This document shows, piece by piece, positions 8,116 to 16,146 of a DNA stretch of 64,000 nt. Where the stretch lies: the NCBI GenBank assembly GCA_021108275.1, contig JAIORD010000014.1:62001-126000 (forward strand). The letters are read 5' to 3'. This stretch comes from Methanococcoides sp. (GTDB lineage Archaea; Halobacteriota; Methanosarcinia; Methanosarcinales; Methanosarcinaceae). The stretch's first letter is position 1, and each line of letters begins with the position of its first letter. The translations under genes and the position numbers were made by a program. The notes beneath the pieces were generated by a model. That model saw nothing but the letters and a program-made list of their open reading frames with translations. It did not search any database and was not told the DNA's origin.

Positions 8116-8868
8116 ATGGTAGAATCACCAATTTTTGAGATATTTGATGGATTGCCCAGACAGGGTCCAGGTAATAACAAGTGTACTGAAAAAGCCTTTA
8201 ATTTGCTTTCTTCCCTTCCTGCAGGCAGTAAGATCCTTGACATTGGTTGCGGTGTGGGTATGCAGACAATACATCTTGCGAAGATTTGCAACGACTGTCA
8301 CATCACTGCAACTGACATTTACCAGCCTTTTCTGGATAAACTGATGGAAAATGCAGTTAAAGAAGGATTTGATGACAGGATTACCACGGTTTGTGCTTCC
8401 ATGGATGAACTGCCTTTTGAAGCAGGAGAATTCGACATCATCTGGTCAGAGGGCTCTATCTTTGTCATTGGTTTTGAAAAAGGACTTAGCTACTGGAAAC
8501 AGTTTCTGAAAGATGAGGGTTATATAGCACTGACAGAAAGCACATGGTTCACGGATGAACCTTCTTCGGAAGTGCTTCAATTCTGGCAGGGCTGTTATCC
8601 TGATATCAAGAACATACCTGATACTGAAAAAGTTATCATGGCAGTAGGATATGATATCATTGACCGCTTTAAACTGCCAGCTTCTACCTGGTGGGATTTT
8701 TACGCCCATCTGGAAAAAAGAGTTGATGACATCAGTGATAACTATAAAGGAAACACCGATGCAGAAACGATACTTAGTTTTAACAGAAAAGAGATAAAGA
8801 TCTTCAGAGAATACCCAGATGAATATGGTTATACGTTCTTCATTTTACAGAAGAACACAAATAAATGA
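8116..8868 (+). CDS. Class I SAM-dependent methyltransferase
   Basis: A 250-residue methyltransferase. Motif I is ILDIGCGVGMQTIHLA (about residues 41-56), followed by the acidic end of strand 2 (TATDIYQPFLDKL), motif II VCASMDELPF, and motif IV FDIIWSEGSIFVIGF. The C-terminal half contains TWWDFYAHLEKR and a final strand YGYTFFILQKN. The substrate is not evident; related methanogen proteins are annotated only as methyltransferases. No good ribosome binding site is seen before ATG 8116. A fragment with the same C-terminal pattern is at 22.6 kb, so the window once held two paralogs. Confidence 0.85.
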   Translation: MVESPIFEIFDGLPRQGPGNNKCTEKAFNLLSSLPAGSKILDIGCGVGMQTIHLAKICNDCHITATDIYQPFLDKLMENAVKEGFDDRITTVCASMDELPFEAGEFDIIWSEGSIFVIGFEKGLSYWKQFLKDEGYIALTESTWFTDEPSSEVLQFWQGCYPDIKNIPDTEKVIMAVGYDIIDRFKLPASTWWDFYAHLEKRVDDISDNYKGNTDAETILSFNRKEIKIFREYPDEYGYTFFILQKNTNK

Positions 8869-9170
8869 CCTGTTACTGATGAACAATTAAATGATCCTGA
8901 AACTAAAAAAGAAATCAAAGCAGCAATCAAAGAATAATAATATCTAATATCATATTAGGGGGTGAATTGTTCATAAAAAGCAGGTCACATCCGAATACAA
9001 ACCGCTTTTAATTTGATTTTTTGCTCTACTACTCGTCCCCACTTGTGCGGGGATATAGTTAAGCTCGAAAAAACGAACTCTTGTATATTTATTATATAGA
9101 AAAGTCTTGAGAATAAGACAATAATCAAAGATTGCTCATTCTCTATGAATATTTTATTTCGAGAACATGT
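8869..9170. other. Intergenic region with a short coding remnant
   Basis: The first 70 bases keep an open frame ending at 8938 whose last residues read TDEQLNDPETKKEIKAAIKE, probably the tail of a lost protein. An isolated dyad resembling a CRISPR repeat lies at 9034-9057. The rest is AT-rich, and I see no other gene. Confidence 0.45.
9034..9057. repeat. Isolated CRISPR-repeat-like dyad
   Basis: GTCCCC ACTTGTG CGGGGATATAG has the short GC-rich inverted repeat (CCCC/GGGG) seen in type I-E-like CRISPR repeats. It occurs once; no second copy at spacer distance is present, so it is not an array. It shares CGGGGATATAG with the inner arm of the palindrome at 7832-7905, which argues for a common non-CRISPR origin. 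Confidence 0.3.
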
Positions 9171-9767
9171 TCAAGTTTTATTATATGTTTTCCTCAACAT
9201 TTCCATCTTCTCTTCCGAAATATCTTCATTGATTAAACCAAAATGGAGCTTATTATACCATTTACCATTTTTGATCCAGTATCTTTTTTGTCTTCCTTCT
9301 GGCTGAAAACCTGCTTTTATCATTGCTTTTTCAGAACCAATATTTCCTTCTGCACAGTCCCCAGTGAGTCTGAATGCATCAAGGACCTCAAAACCATAAT
9401 ATACCAGGAACTCACAAGCAGCACTTCCATATCCTTTTCTCCATTGAGTATCATCGATCTGGTATCCGATGAGGTAGTTCCCATTTGTGAATTCTATTGG
9501 AAGCAATGCGCATTGCCCTATGAAATTACCACTGTCCTTTTCCCTGATTGTGAACACATTTATATCTGGTATTTTATCCTCTTTTAAGGATTCATTGATT
9601 GAATCGATTTATGGTGAAAAATAAGCTAATGTGTCTTCTTCTTTGTTTGGTCCGAAAAGTAGATGTTCACATACACTCTGTTTTGAAAGCATTGATGTTA
9701 TACCGTTTAAGTCCGCTTCTGCACAATAACTAAAAACAATATTGTTGTTATTCCATTTTATTTTCAT
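9171..9767 (-). pseudogene. GNAT N-acetyltransferase with one in-frame stop
   Basis: From ATG 9767 to the stop at 9171 the frame is open except for a single TAA at 9609-9611 (codon 53). The part after the stop has the acetyl-CoA-binding GNAT core: GYQIDDTQWRKGYGSAACEF with the Q/R-x-x-G-x-G/A signature, LTGDCAEGNIGSEKAMIKAG, and the final GFQPEGRQKRYWIKNGKWY, typical of RimJ-like acetyltransferases that act on amino groups of proteins or small molecules. The part before the stop supplies the first strand and helices (VFSYCAEADLNGITSML). GTG 9557 could restart translation but would give a protein lacking the N-terminal third. The start codon abuts cas1 fragment 2. Confidence 0.75.
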
Positions 9768-9768
9768 T

Positions 9769-9933
9769 CCAATTCTCCAATCGTTTTCTTACATGAGCAT
9801 TAAGAGTAAACGGCTTATCAATCCTGGCATTCTGCTTCATGTAATGAAGAATACCTTTAGAGAATCCCATCTTCTTCTATTCGGTGTAAGGCATAGCAAT
9901 GATCTTCTTCTTCAACAGATCAGAATCATCCCT
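9769..9933 (-). pseudogene. cas1: cas1 C-terminal fragment 2
   Basis: On the minus strand the frame reads DDSDLLKKKIIAMPYTE, a TAG where fragment 1 has W, then KKMGFSKGILHYMKQNAR, DKPFTLNAHVRKRLENW, and runs directly into the start of the GNAT gene. It is the last 55 residues of Cas1. It begins at the same protein position (RDD-x-x-LKKK) at which fragment 3 at 11.5 kb stops resembling Cas1, so the two may be halves of one gene separated by the DNA between them. Confidence 0.75.
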
Positions 9934-10078
9934 TTATTCATTTGCCATATAGAATGGAGTTAATTTCACTTTACCATTATCAATTGCCGATAATGACCAC
10001 ATGTCTTCGTTCATCATCCTTTGTATCTGATACAAACATATACAAGGGACTTTTTATTATTCAATATTTACATAATCA

Positions 10079-10376
10079 TTGGATTCTTGCATCTGCAAAC
10101 GTTCACGGTATCATGCAGAAAAATATCTACGGTGCACCTACCATATCCCAGAGAATGTCTATGGTGAAGGTGACAATATTGTTCTCCTGGCAAGAAATGA
10201 TTTGTCTGAGGACAGGCCAGATGTCTATGAAATTATTTCAAGATATGAAATGGAACTCTCTGATATAGAATCCATCATGTTGGATCTTGATCAGGGATTG
10301 ACTCAGGAAGATGCAGCAGCAAAATGATAGAGAACAATCCTGAAAAGGTAAAAGAATGGCTGGGAGAAGAATTATA
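10079..10376 (+). pseudogene. Glycine-betaine ABC transporter substrate-binding protein, C-terminal remnant
   Basis: The frame reads VYGEGDNIVLLARNDLSEDR, PDVYEIISRYEMELSDIES and DLDQGLTQEDAAAK, then hits a stop. Inserting one base there (TGGATA in place of TGATA) restores WIENNPEKVKEWLGEEL up to a stop at 10376. This is the end of an OpuAC/ProX-type periplasmic binding protein for osmoprotectants. The upstream half is frameshifted (HWILASANVHG lies in a different frame, 10078-10130) and then unrecognisable. It is clearly non-functional. Related methanogens take up betaine for osmoadaptation, and an intact copy is presumably elsewhere. Confidence 0.75.
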
Positions 10377-10560
10377 ACTTCTCTCTAATTTCTTTTTTTA
10401 TTAATTTGTACATAGCATACAAACCTGAATACTTCTCTTCAATGTCTATCTCGGTAAGGATCCCATTATGCAATTTGAGAATCTCTTCCCAAATCTCAGC
10501 CTACCAATCATCAACAGCCTTTGGGAACGTATTTGTTAAATACCCAAGTCCAATTTTTTG
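10372..10560 (-). pseudogene. Unidentified coding remnant with an in-frame TAG
   Basis: On the minus strand a frame reads GYLTNTFPKAVDDW, TAG (10501-10503), AEIWEEILKLHNGILTEID, then EEKYSGLYAMYKLIKKEI and a TAA at 10372. Composition and helix pattern look protein-coding, but I do not recognise the family. No start codon with a ribosome binding site is visible upstream. It is convergent with, and touches, the betaine-binding remnant. The TAG could be a nonsense mutation or, in a pyrrolysine-using host, a sense codon. Confidence 0.4.
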
Positions 10561-10607
10561 ATTGTTTAATAATATGGTAGTATTTTATAAAAATTATTTA
10601 TGAAGAT

Positions 10608-10811
10608 TTATTCAATTTCCACAAATTCTACATAATTACTTGAAGTTTTAATAGCTGTATCGAACATGTTTCCATCACGATTGATTTTTCTGATGTATTC
10701 GAGTTTCTCTTTGCCCATATCAGCCTTATCTAATGTTCTAATAACACAACCAATCAAAGCATTGATGTCATTAGTTTCACCGTAAAAAGTACATTTTGGT
10801 TTATCGCACAT
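10608..10811 (-). CDS. Small conserved-looking hypothetical protein
   Basis: A 67-residue protein from ATG 10811: MCDKPKCTFYGETNDINALI, followed by CVIRTLDKADMGKEKLEYIR and DTAIKTSSNYVEFVEIE. Small proteins with the pattern 'N..-LIG....LK.A....A......-.S.D.A......YVEI' occur as hypotheticals in methanogens and in mobile DNA; function is unknown. The frame stays open upstream to 10907, but the extension is hydrophobic and has no ribosome binding site. It lies between TRAM gene B and the decayed genes. Confidence 0.5.
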   Translation of the reverse strand: MCDKPKCTFYGETNDINALIGCVIRTLDKADMGKEKLEYIRKINRDGNMFDTAIKTSSNYVEFVEIE

Positions 10812-11013
10812 TATAGATCCTACAACAAATATAATAAAACGAATGAACATTTGTTCATCTATACAAAATGAAAAAGAAATTACATTAAAGCAAATTCTCA
10901 CAAGCAATTAATGATCATTATTTAGGAAAGAAAAATTGTGATAGTTACAATTCCTAAAAAACCGAATTCTTTTTAATGATTTATTAATTTTTGAGAGAAT
11001 AAAAAGTAAGAAT

Positions 11014-11036
11014 GGAAAACCAAAATTTGGTCTTCC
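11014..11036 (-). terminator. Hairpin terminator after TRAM gene B
   Basis: On the minus strand GGAAGACCAAA pairs with TTTGGTTTTCC, using G-U pairs, 28 bases after the stop codon. It corresponds to the hairpin after TRAM copy A, with compensating changes in the stem (GATC to GACC/GGTC), which supports selection for structure. Confidence 0.6.
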
Positions 11037-11063
11037 AATCATGTGCTTAATTAATTATGATAA

Positions 11064-11267
11064 TTAAGCTACTTCGCCAAATGCGAATTTTCGAGCTACT
11101 TTGGTGACCTTGATTGTTACTTCGTCACCGACAGAGGTGTTAGGTACAAAAATTACAAAGCCGCTTACTCTTGCGATTCCATCGCCTTCTCTTGCGGTAT
11201 CTTCAATTGTTACGTCGTATGATTCGCCAGCTTCTACTGGAGCAGTTGATTCCATGTTGTTGAACAA
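11064..11267 (-). CDS. Single-domain TRAM RNA-binding protein (copy B)
   Basis: A 67-residue TRAM protein nearly identical to copy A. Differences cluster in IEDT for IEDI, FVIFVPNTSVG for FVVFVPNASVG and VARKFAFGEVA for VMSKFAFGELV. The TTG start at 11267 and GGAAGTG ribosome binding site are the same as in copy A. The gene has a TATA box (11421-11430), the shared leader and a hairpin terminator. It probably works as an RNA chaperone like copy A. The third-codon changes relative to A show the duplication is not brand new. It lies between two cas1 fragments on the same strand. Confidence 0.88.
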   Translation of the reverse strand: MFNNMESTAPVEAGESYDVTIEDTAREGDGIARVSGFVIFVPNTSVGDEVTIKVTKVARKFAFGEVA

Positions 11268-11440
11268 ATATTTCACTTCCTTTAAACTGCTTAAAAAGAT
11301 AATAACCAGCTAGTAAACATACGAAAAAATAGTAAATACAGTTAAGGAAATACCATCTAGACCTATAATTTATTAAATTAGTTTTTGCCTTTAAAAGCAA
11401 TCTTAATAATGAAGGTATTCTATATATAGCTGTTTGTCCA
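11268..11440 (-). promoter_or_regulatory. Promoter and conserved 5' leader of TRAM gene B
   Basis: The TATA box is CTATATATA (11421-11429 on the complement), about 155 bases before the TTG start. The leader matches that of copy A almost base for base, including GGTCTAGATGGTATTTCC and CTTTTAAAGGC, with eight differences in about 170 nt. Short open frames that cross it are accidental. Confidence 0.6.
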
Positions 11441-11454
11441 TAAACGTTTCAATT

Positions 11455-11772
11455 TCATACAAAAATGTTAAACAGGTTTATATTTTCACGACAATTAATA
11501 ATTTGAAACAATAATTGGTTTTGAGGAATTGTTTTCTTTTTCTTCTTAAACAGACCTAGATCATCCCTTTCAGTCACATAAACAGGTTTCATAAACTCAA
11601 TGGTTTTCCTCTTCCCAACAAGATGATGGCTTAACTCCCTTGCTTTAACCAAAAGAACAGATTCCCAAGAACTGTTCTTTTTCCTGGACTCAACTTTTCC
11701 ATTCATCACAGAATTAAACTCTTCAGTAACCTTTCGACCAACCTTGCATTTATTAACCAATAAATGTAACAT
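11455..11772 (-). pseudogene. cas1: cas1 fragment 3 (central C-terminal region)
   Basis: The minus-strand frame from 11772 reads LVNKCKVGRKVTEEFNSVMN, then KNSSWESVLLVKARELSHHL and VGKRKTIEFMKPVYVTERDD, all typical of the Cas1 C-terminal domain upstream of the part seen in fragments 1 and 2. After the lysine run (KKKKK) similarity to Cas1 ends. The N-terminal half is missing: the divergent AarF gene starts 10 bases away. Catalytic acidic residues cannot be assigned in this remnant. Confidence 0.75.
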
Positions 11773-11781
11773 ATTATATTA

Positions 11782-13413
11782 ATGTTCAAAAAGCTTAGAA
11801 GATATTTTGCAATCATAAAGGTCTTTTTTAAATATAATTTGTTTAGCTTGCTCTATAAAGAAATACAGAGCAATTACGTTTCTAACAAGAAGATCACCTG
11901 TTCGGTAGATCGGGAAGCACAAAAAAATGCACGAAAGCTCAGACTTGCTTTTGAAGACCTTGGTGTAACATTCATCAAGCTCGGGCAGATCATGAGCAAA
12001 CGTCCAGATCTTATTCCTTTTAGTTATGTCCAGGAGTTATCCCAACTACAGAATAAGGTCGGATCAATTTCATTTGAGGAAATGGGAGCATCTTTTGAAG
12101 GGTACAATATTGGATGTCAGACTAAAGACGTGACCGATCCATATTCGGAATCGATCGCTGCATTTGTATCACGATTTGATGAATTTAACAAAAAACCTAT
12201 TGCAAGCGCTTCCATTGCACAGGTATATGAAGCTGTACTGAACGGTAAAAGGGTAGCAGTTAAAATAGCACGTCCGAACCTAATTGACCTGATCAATGTC
12301 GATCTTTCAATAATCAATGACCTGAAGCCGCTTTTGGCCAGGATAGGGGGCTTTGGAAGTAACTTCGATATCGATAGTTTTCTTGATGAGTTCAAATAAC
12401 TTCTGAACAAGGAAGTGGATCTTCGTAATGAAGCTCGTAACATTATGAGATTCGGTGAAATATTTGGATCTACAAAGGACGTTCATATTCCGAGTGTGTA
12501 TGACGATCTCTGTACTGAGAGCGTTCTTGTTATGGATTATATGGAAGGGGTGCTTGTAAAGGACCTTGAAGGAGATAGCCAAGCCATACGTTCAAAGTAT
12601 GCCCATATAATCAGCTCAAGCTATCTTGAACAGGTCTATGTGCATGGATTTTACCACGCTGATCCGCATTCTGCTAATATCCTGCTTCGAGAGGATGGGA
12701 TCGCCTTCATTGATTTTGGTGAAGTGGGTATAATCGATTCCGAGCTCAGGCGGAACATGTTGAACCTGTTCTATGGTATCTATAAGAAAAATGTGGATAT
12801 TGCTTTTGAAGCCTTCCTTAAGATAGCCAACATAAATAAGGATGAGATAGATGTCCACAAGTTCAAGGTAGATCTTGACTCATTGATATCCCTTCAGAAT
12901 TTCGCACTTGGTGAACGTCAGAACGATAGTTATGCAAATCTGGCACTCAAATATAATCTATCCCTGCCAAGTGATTTTTCAACCCTTGAACGTTCTCTGG
13001 TACTGGTCGAAGGTGTCTGCCTTGAACTTGACCCAAAGTTTAATATCATCGAAGATGCAAAAAGATTGATAACAATGGTCATGATGAAGCGCTATTCACC
13101 ATATAATGCAGCAGAATATTTCCTTCTGGAAAGTGACAGATACCTTGAGATCTTCAAGAACCTGCCACAAGGTATCAATGATGTTATCGAGACCATCAGA
13201 GGCTATCGCTTTGATAAACTTGATGAAAAAGCCAAGGAGATCAAACACGATAAAGTGCTGGACTCTCTAGCAAAATACATTTTCCTTTCAATTATACTTG
13301 TTTCTTCTGCTTATCTTGCAACACAACAGGATACAAACCTGGCGAATCTCGGAATTGTCGGTTTCGTTGTAGCGTTGTTCCTGTTCGGGGTGCTGTTCTT
13401 AAAACATCAGTAA
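11782..13413 (+). pseudogene. AarF/ABC1/UbiB kinase-like protein with one in-frame TAA
   Basis: One frame of 543 codons is interrupted only by TAA at 12397-12399 (codon 206), where the family has Q/I in 'FK-LL--EVDLRNEA'; a CAA to TAA change would explain it. The first part has the UbiB signature KLGQIMSKRPDLIP, the alanine-rich loop PIASASIAQVYEA and the ATP lysine VAVKIARP. The second has YHADPHSANILL and the magnesium motif FIDFGEVG, and ends in two membrane helices (IFLSIILVSSAYLA and IVGFVVALFLFGVLF). UbiB-like ATPases support isoprenoid-lipid or quinone metabolism; the archaeal role is unknown. The remaining sequence is undamaged, so the lesion is recent, a sequencing error, or recoded. 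Confidence 0.8.
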
Positions 13414-13425
13414 GGGGTTGATACT

Positions 13426-14781
13426 TTGAGTGGGGAGTATTTTAACAGAGATATAGAGACAATGGAAAGGGGGGAACTCGATTCCCTCGTCGAAGAAAAA
13501 TTGCGTTACACCATAGATTATGCTGTAAAGCATTCTCCTTTTTACAGAAGATGGTTCGAAAGAAATGGTGTTTCTCCTTCAAGCATTAGAAGTCATGAGG
13601 ACCTACTGGAATTGCCGCTCGTCTCAGGTGATCTTATACGAAAGAACCAGCCACCAAAGACCGATGATTTTCAATTCATGAGTGCAGATTGGAATGATAT
13701 CTATACCATTCATGAGACCAGTGGCACTAGCGGTGTCCCCAAATCGTTCTTCCTCACCTGGCAGGATTGGTTACGTTATGCTGAAAAATACGGACGCAGC
13801 TTTCGTTCACAGGGATTCGGACCGGGTGACAGGATGGTCATGTGTGCCTCCTATGGAATGAACGTAGGTGCAAATACAATGACACTCTCTGCAAGGGATG
13901 TCGGCATGTCGGTCATTCCTGAAGGCAAATGCACCTTTCCTACTCGCATCTTTGAGACCTATCAACCCACGGGCATAGTTGCCAGTGTCTTCAAATTGTT
14001 GAGGCTCGCACGCAGACTTAAGAGCGAAGGAATTGACCCGAAAGAGACGAGTATCAATAAATTGGTAGTAGGCGGAGAGAGCTTTGCCAAGCAGAGTCGC
14101 AGTTATCTTGAGGAAGTATGGGGCTGTCCTGCTTACAATACCTACGGAAGTACTGAAGGAACGATGTGTGGGGAGTGTGTCGAGCAGAATGGACTCCATG
14201 TGCCGGAAGACCTTGTCCATCTCGATGTCTATGACCCATACCGAAAGGAATTCCTTGAGGACGGGGAATGTGGCAGGATAGTGTTAACGACCCTTTTAAG
14301 TCCGGGGGAAAAATGTGGCAGCCTTTTAATCAATTATGATACAGAGGATACAACCGTTGTGCATTCCCGTGATAAATGTGCCTGTGGCAGGACCCATATG
14401 AGAATTTATACCCCTGAACGTGAAGCTGAAAGTCTCTGGGTATCAGGTTCACCTTTCAATCGTGTGGATGTTGAACAGGGTGTTTTCCAGAGGGAGAACA
14501 TGGACCACCTGACCGGTGAATATGAAGCATTCTTAGACAAAAATAGTGGTGGAAAGGCCGTTCTAAAGGTAAATCTGGAATGCCTTGATAAGAATAAATG
14601 CGACAGGGATATTATTCAAGAGAATTTCCTAAAGGGGTTCCTAAATCCATATACAGGCACTTTGAACCTTTATGAGGAAGGGGGTTTGGATGTTGACATT
14701 AATTTTGCCGGTATGGGTGAGCTGGAGATATTAAAGTTAAAAGGAAGACCAAAAAGAGTTGTTGACCGCAGAAAAACCTGA
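13426..14781 (+). CDS. Coenzyme F390 synthetase / phenylacetate-CoA ligase-like adenylating enzyme
   Basis: A 451-residue member of the acyl-adenylate superfamily. It starts ERGELDSLVEEKLRYTIDYA and HSPFYRRWFE as in methanogen F390 synthetases, which adenylylate cofactor F420 under oxidative stress. The phosphate-binding loop is TSGTSGVPKSFFLTW (about residues 102-116), the adenine motif YNTYGSTEGTMCGEC lies near residue 235, and a CxC (KCACGRTHMRIY) near residue 315 may hold zinc as in PaaK-like enzymes. TTG 13426 follows a GGGGTTGAT ribosome binding site. The gene is 12 bases downstream of the AarF gene, so the two were probably co-transcribed. PaaK-like ligase of another acid is the alternative. 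Confidence 0.78.
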   Translation: MSGEYFNRDIETMERGELDSLVEEKLRYTIDYAVKHSPFYRRWFERNGVSPSSIRSHEDLLELPLVSGDLIRKNQPPKTDDFQFMSADWNDIYTIHETSGTSGVPKSFFLTWQDWLRYAEKYGRSFRSQGFGPGDRMVMCASYGMNVGANTMTLSARDVGMSVIPEGKCTFPTRIFETYQPTGIVASVFKLLRLARRLKSEGIDPKETSINKLVVGGESFAKQSRSYLEEVWGCPAYNTYGSTEGTMCGECVEQNGLHVPEDLVHLDVYDPYRKEFLEDGECGRIVLTTLLSPGEKCGSLLINYDTEDTTVVHSRDKCACGRTHMRIYTPEREAESLWVSGSPFNRVDVEQGVFQRENMDHLTGEYEAFLDKNSGGKAVLKVNLECLDKNKCDRDIIQENFLKGFLNPYTGTLNLYEEGGLDVDINFAGMGELEILKLKGRPKRVVDRRKT

Positions 14782-14894
14782 TCCTGATAAATGTCTGATT
14801 TGCTTTTTGATAAAATGAATAAGGATGAGATGTAAATTAAGAAATAATGAGAATAAGCAGATCATATATCTGCATATTCAGCATCATAACCATT

Positions 14895-15242
14895 TCAATT
14901 TACATCTGCATCTGTGAAAGCCAGATAGCCCGACAAGAACAGATTGAGCACAGGTATGAGGAATAGTATTCCGAGCCATTTTGAGCGGTTAAGTCTTCCT
15001 GCGACCTCACCCCAAAGGTAAGCTCCCATAAGGAAATTGACGTAGGGGATGAGGAAGATGATGGCATACCAGAGGGATAATCTTGCAACTCTGAACATAA
15101 GGAGTACATTGAGCAAAGGTACCCATGCCATCCAGGCATTTTCAGTAGATGTCTTGATCGCAATTTTCTGTAAACAGAATGAAGTGTAGATGTAAGCAAG
15201 TAGCACAAATATCAGGGCTATTATTGTATAAGTTTCCAAAAT
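14895..15242 (-). CDS. DUF5684-like small membrane protein
   Basis: A protein of about 115 residues with four hydrophobic segments: ETYTIIALIFVLLAYIYTSF, AWVPLLNVLLMFRVA, LWYAIIFLIPYVNFLMGAYL and LGILFLIPVLNLFLSGYLAF. The pair of 'PxxNxxL' turns (WVPLLNVLL and IPVLNLFL) is characteristic of DUF5684-type proteins found with signal peptidases and in methanogens. I place the start at TTG 15242 because the anti-Shine-Dalgarno match GGTGATC ends three bases upstream, the same spacing as in pdxS and the PPOX gene; the longer frame begins at GTG 15251. Function unknown. Confidence 0.7.
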   Translation of the reverse strand: MLETYTIIALIFVLLAYIYTSFCLQKIAIKTSTENAWMAWVPLLNVLLMFRVARLSLWYAIIFLIPYVNFLMGAYLWGEVAGRLNRSKWLGILFLIPVLNLFLSGYLAFTDADVN

Positions 15243-15488
15243 GATCACCAAGTATAATTATGTTCAAATTCTATGGGCTTATTTTTAAAAACAAACCTGT
15301 CGAAATTTAGACAACTTCAATACACAGCGGTTTGGATATATACTTGTCGATATATGGTAGAGTTATGCTAATATTTGTGGGGATTAAACAGCAAATTAAA
15401 AAAACCGTAACAGGTTTCTATTGCCTGTTAACATAATATGATATTTATCTAATATCATAAGGTACTCTGCAGGGCTATTCAAGCTGAA

Positions 15489-15911
15489 TTATATATCAAA
15501 TTTCAGTTCATATGGAAGTTTTTCCCACAGGCCGATAAGGTTGTCTTCAGTATCAATTATCTCAGCATAGTATCCAATTTCCATCACAGTTTCTTTCTGT
15601 CTCACCACTTTACCGCCGGAAACTTCCACTTTTTTAATCGTGGCCTCGATCGAATCTACAGTGACAACAATTGAAGGATATTCATCTGCACTTTCACGTT
15701 TGAAAAGTGCACCATTGATAGCGCCTACTTCCAGTGGCATGCCCTTATCATCAGTTGGAACTGTAGAGATCAGCTGGTAATCTCTTTTAAAACCCATGTC
15801 TGTTATTGTCCAGTCGAAAAGTTTCTTGTAGAATTCCTTTGCACGCTCTACGTTGTTTACTGGCAGTTGAAAATGTGTTACTGGACATTCACTGTTAACT
15901 TTATCTCCCAT
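15489..15911 (-). CDS. VOC family protein (glyoxalase-like)
   Basis: A 140-residue VOC protein. The start VTHFQLPVNNVERAKEFYKK is the first beta-alpha unit with a potential metal-binding histidine, followed by LFDWTITDMG, the central EVGAINGALFKR, and the second half IVVTVDSIEATIKKVEVSGG ending with EIIDTEDNLIGLWE, where the final glutamates would complete the metal site. This subgroup (LanF/CFP32-like) lacks a defined substrate. GGGGGTACG precedes ATG 15911. Monocistronic. Confidence 0.85.
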   Translation of the reverse strand: MGDKVNSECPVTHFQLPVNNVERAKEFYKKLFDWTITDMGFKRDYQLISTVPTDDKGMPLEVGAINGALFKRESADEYPSIVVTVDSIEATIKKVEVSGGKVVRQKETVMEIGYYAEIIDTEDNLIGLWEKLPYELKFDI

Positions 15912-15983
15912 TTGTTACGTACCCCCTAATTTATGCGCTAATAGAAATTATGCATGAAGAGAATTTATAATAAACGCTTATTT

Positions 15984-16111
15984 CGGCTCTGTAGGAATCC
16001 TCGATATTCGGATATTAGCTCAATTTTAAAAAATTAGGAAATGTGTTGCCTGATGTTGGAATAGAATCCCCATCTATATATGTTGATTTTAATAGGTTTT
16101 CTACAGAGCCG
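15984..16111. mobile_element. MITE-like element with 11-bp terminal inverted repeats
   Basis: The 128-bp element begins CGGCTCTGTAG and ends CTACAGAGCCG, perfect inverted repeats, with AT-rich non-coding DNA between. It lies in the gap between the VOC gene and the 311-residue protein gene. No transposase is in the window. The flanks are T-rich on both sides, so I cannot fix a target duplication. A decayed relative lies at 6736-6830, and a short CCGAATAT match occurs at about 17626. Confidence 0.7.
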
Positions 16112-16146
16112 TTTGTTTTACTACTTATATTAAATTTTGTATCCAG

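Noticed and set aside
9034-9057. CRISPR array
   Set aside because: Only one repeat-like dyad is present and no second copy occurs at spacer distance; it may belong with the palindrome at 7832-7905.
9769-9933. Pyrrolysine codon in cas1 fragment 2
   Set aside because: The TAG replaces a TGG found in fragment 1, and the piece lacks most of the gene, so a nonsense mutation in a dead gene is the simple reading.
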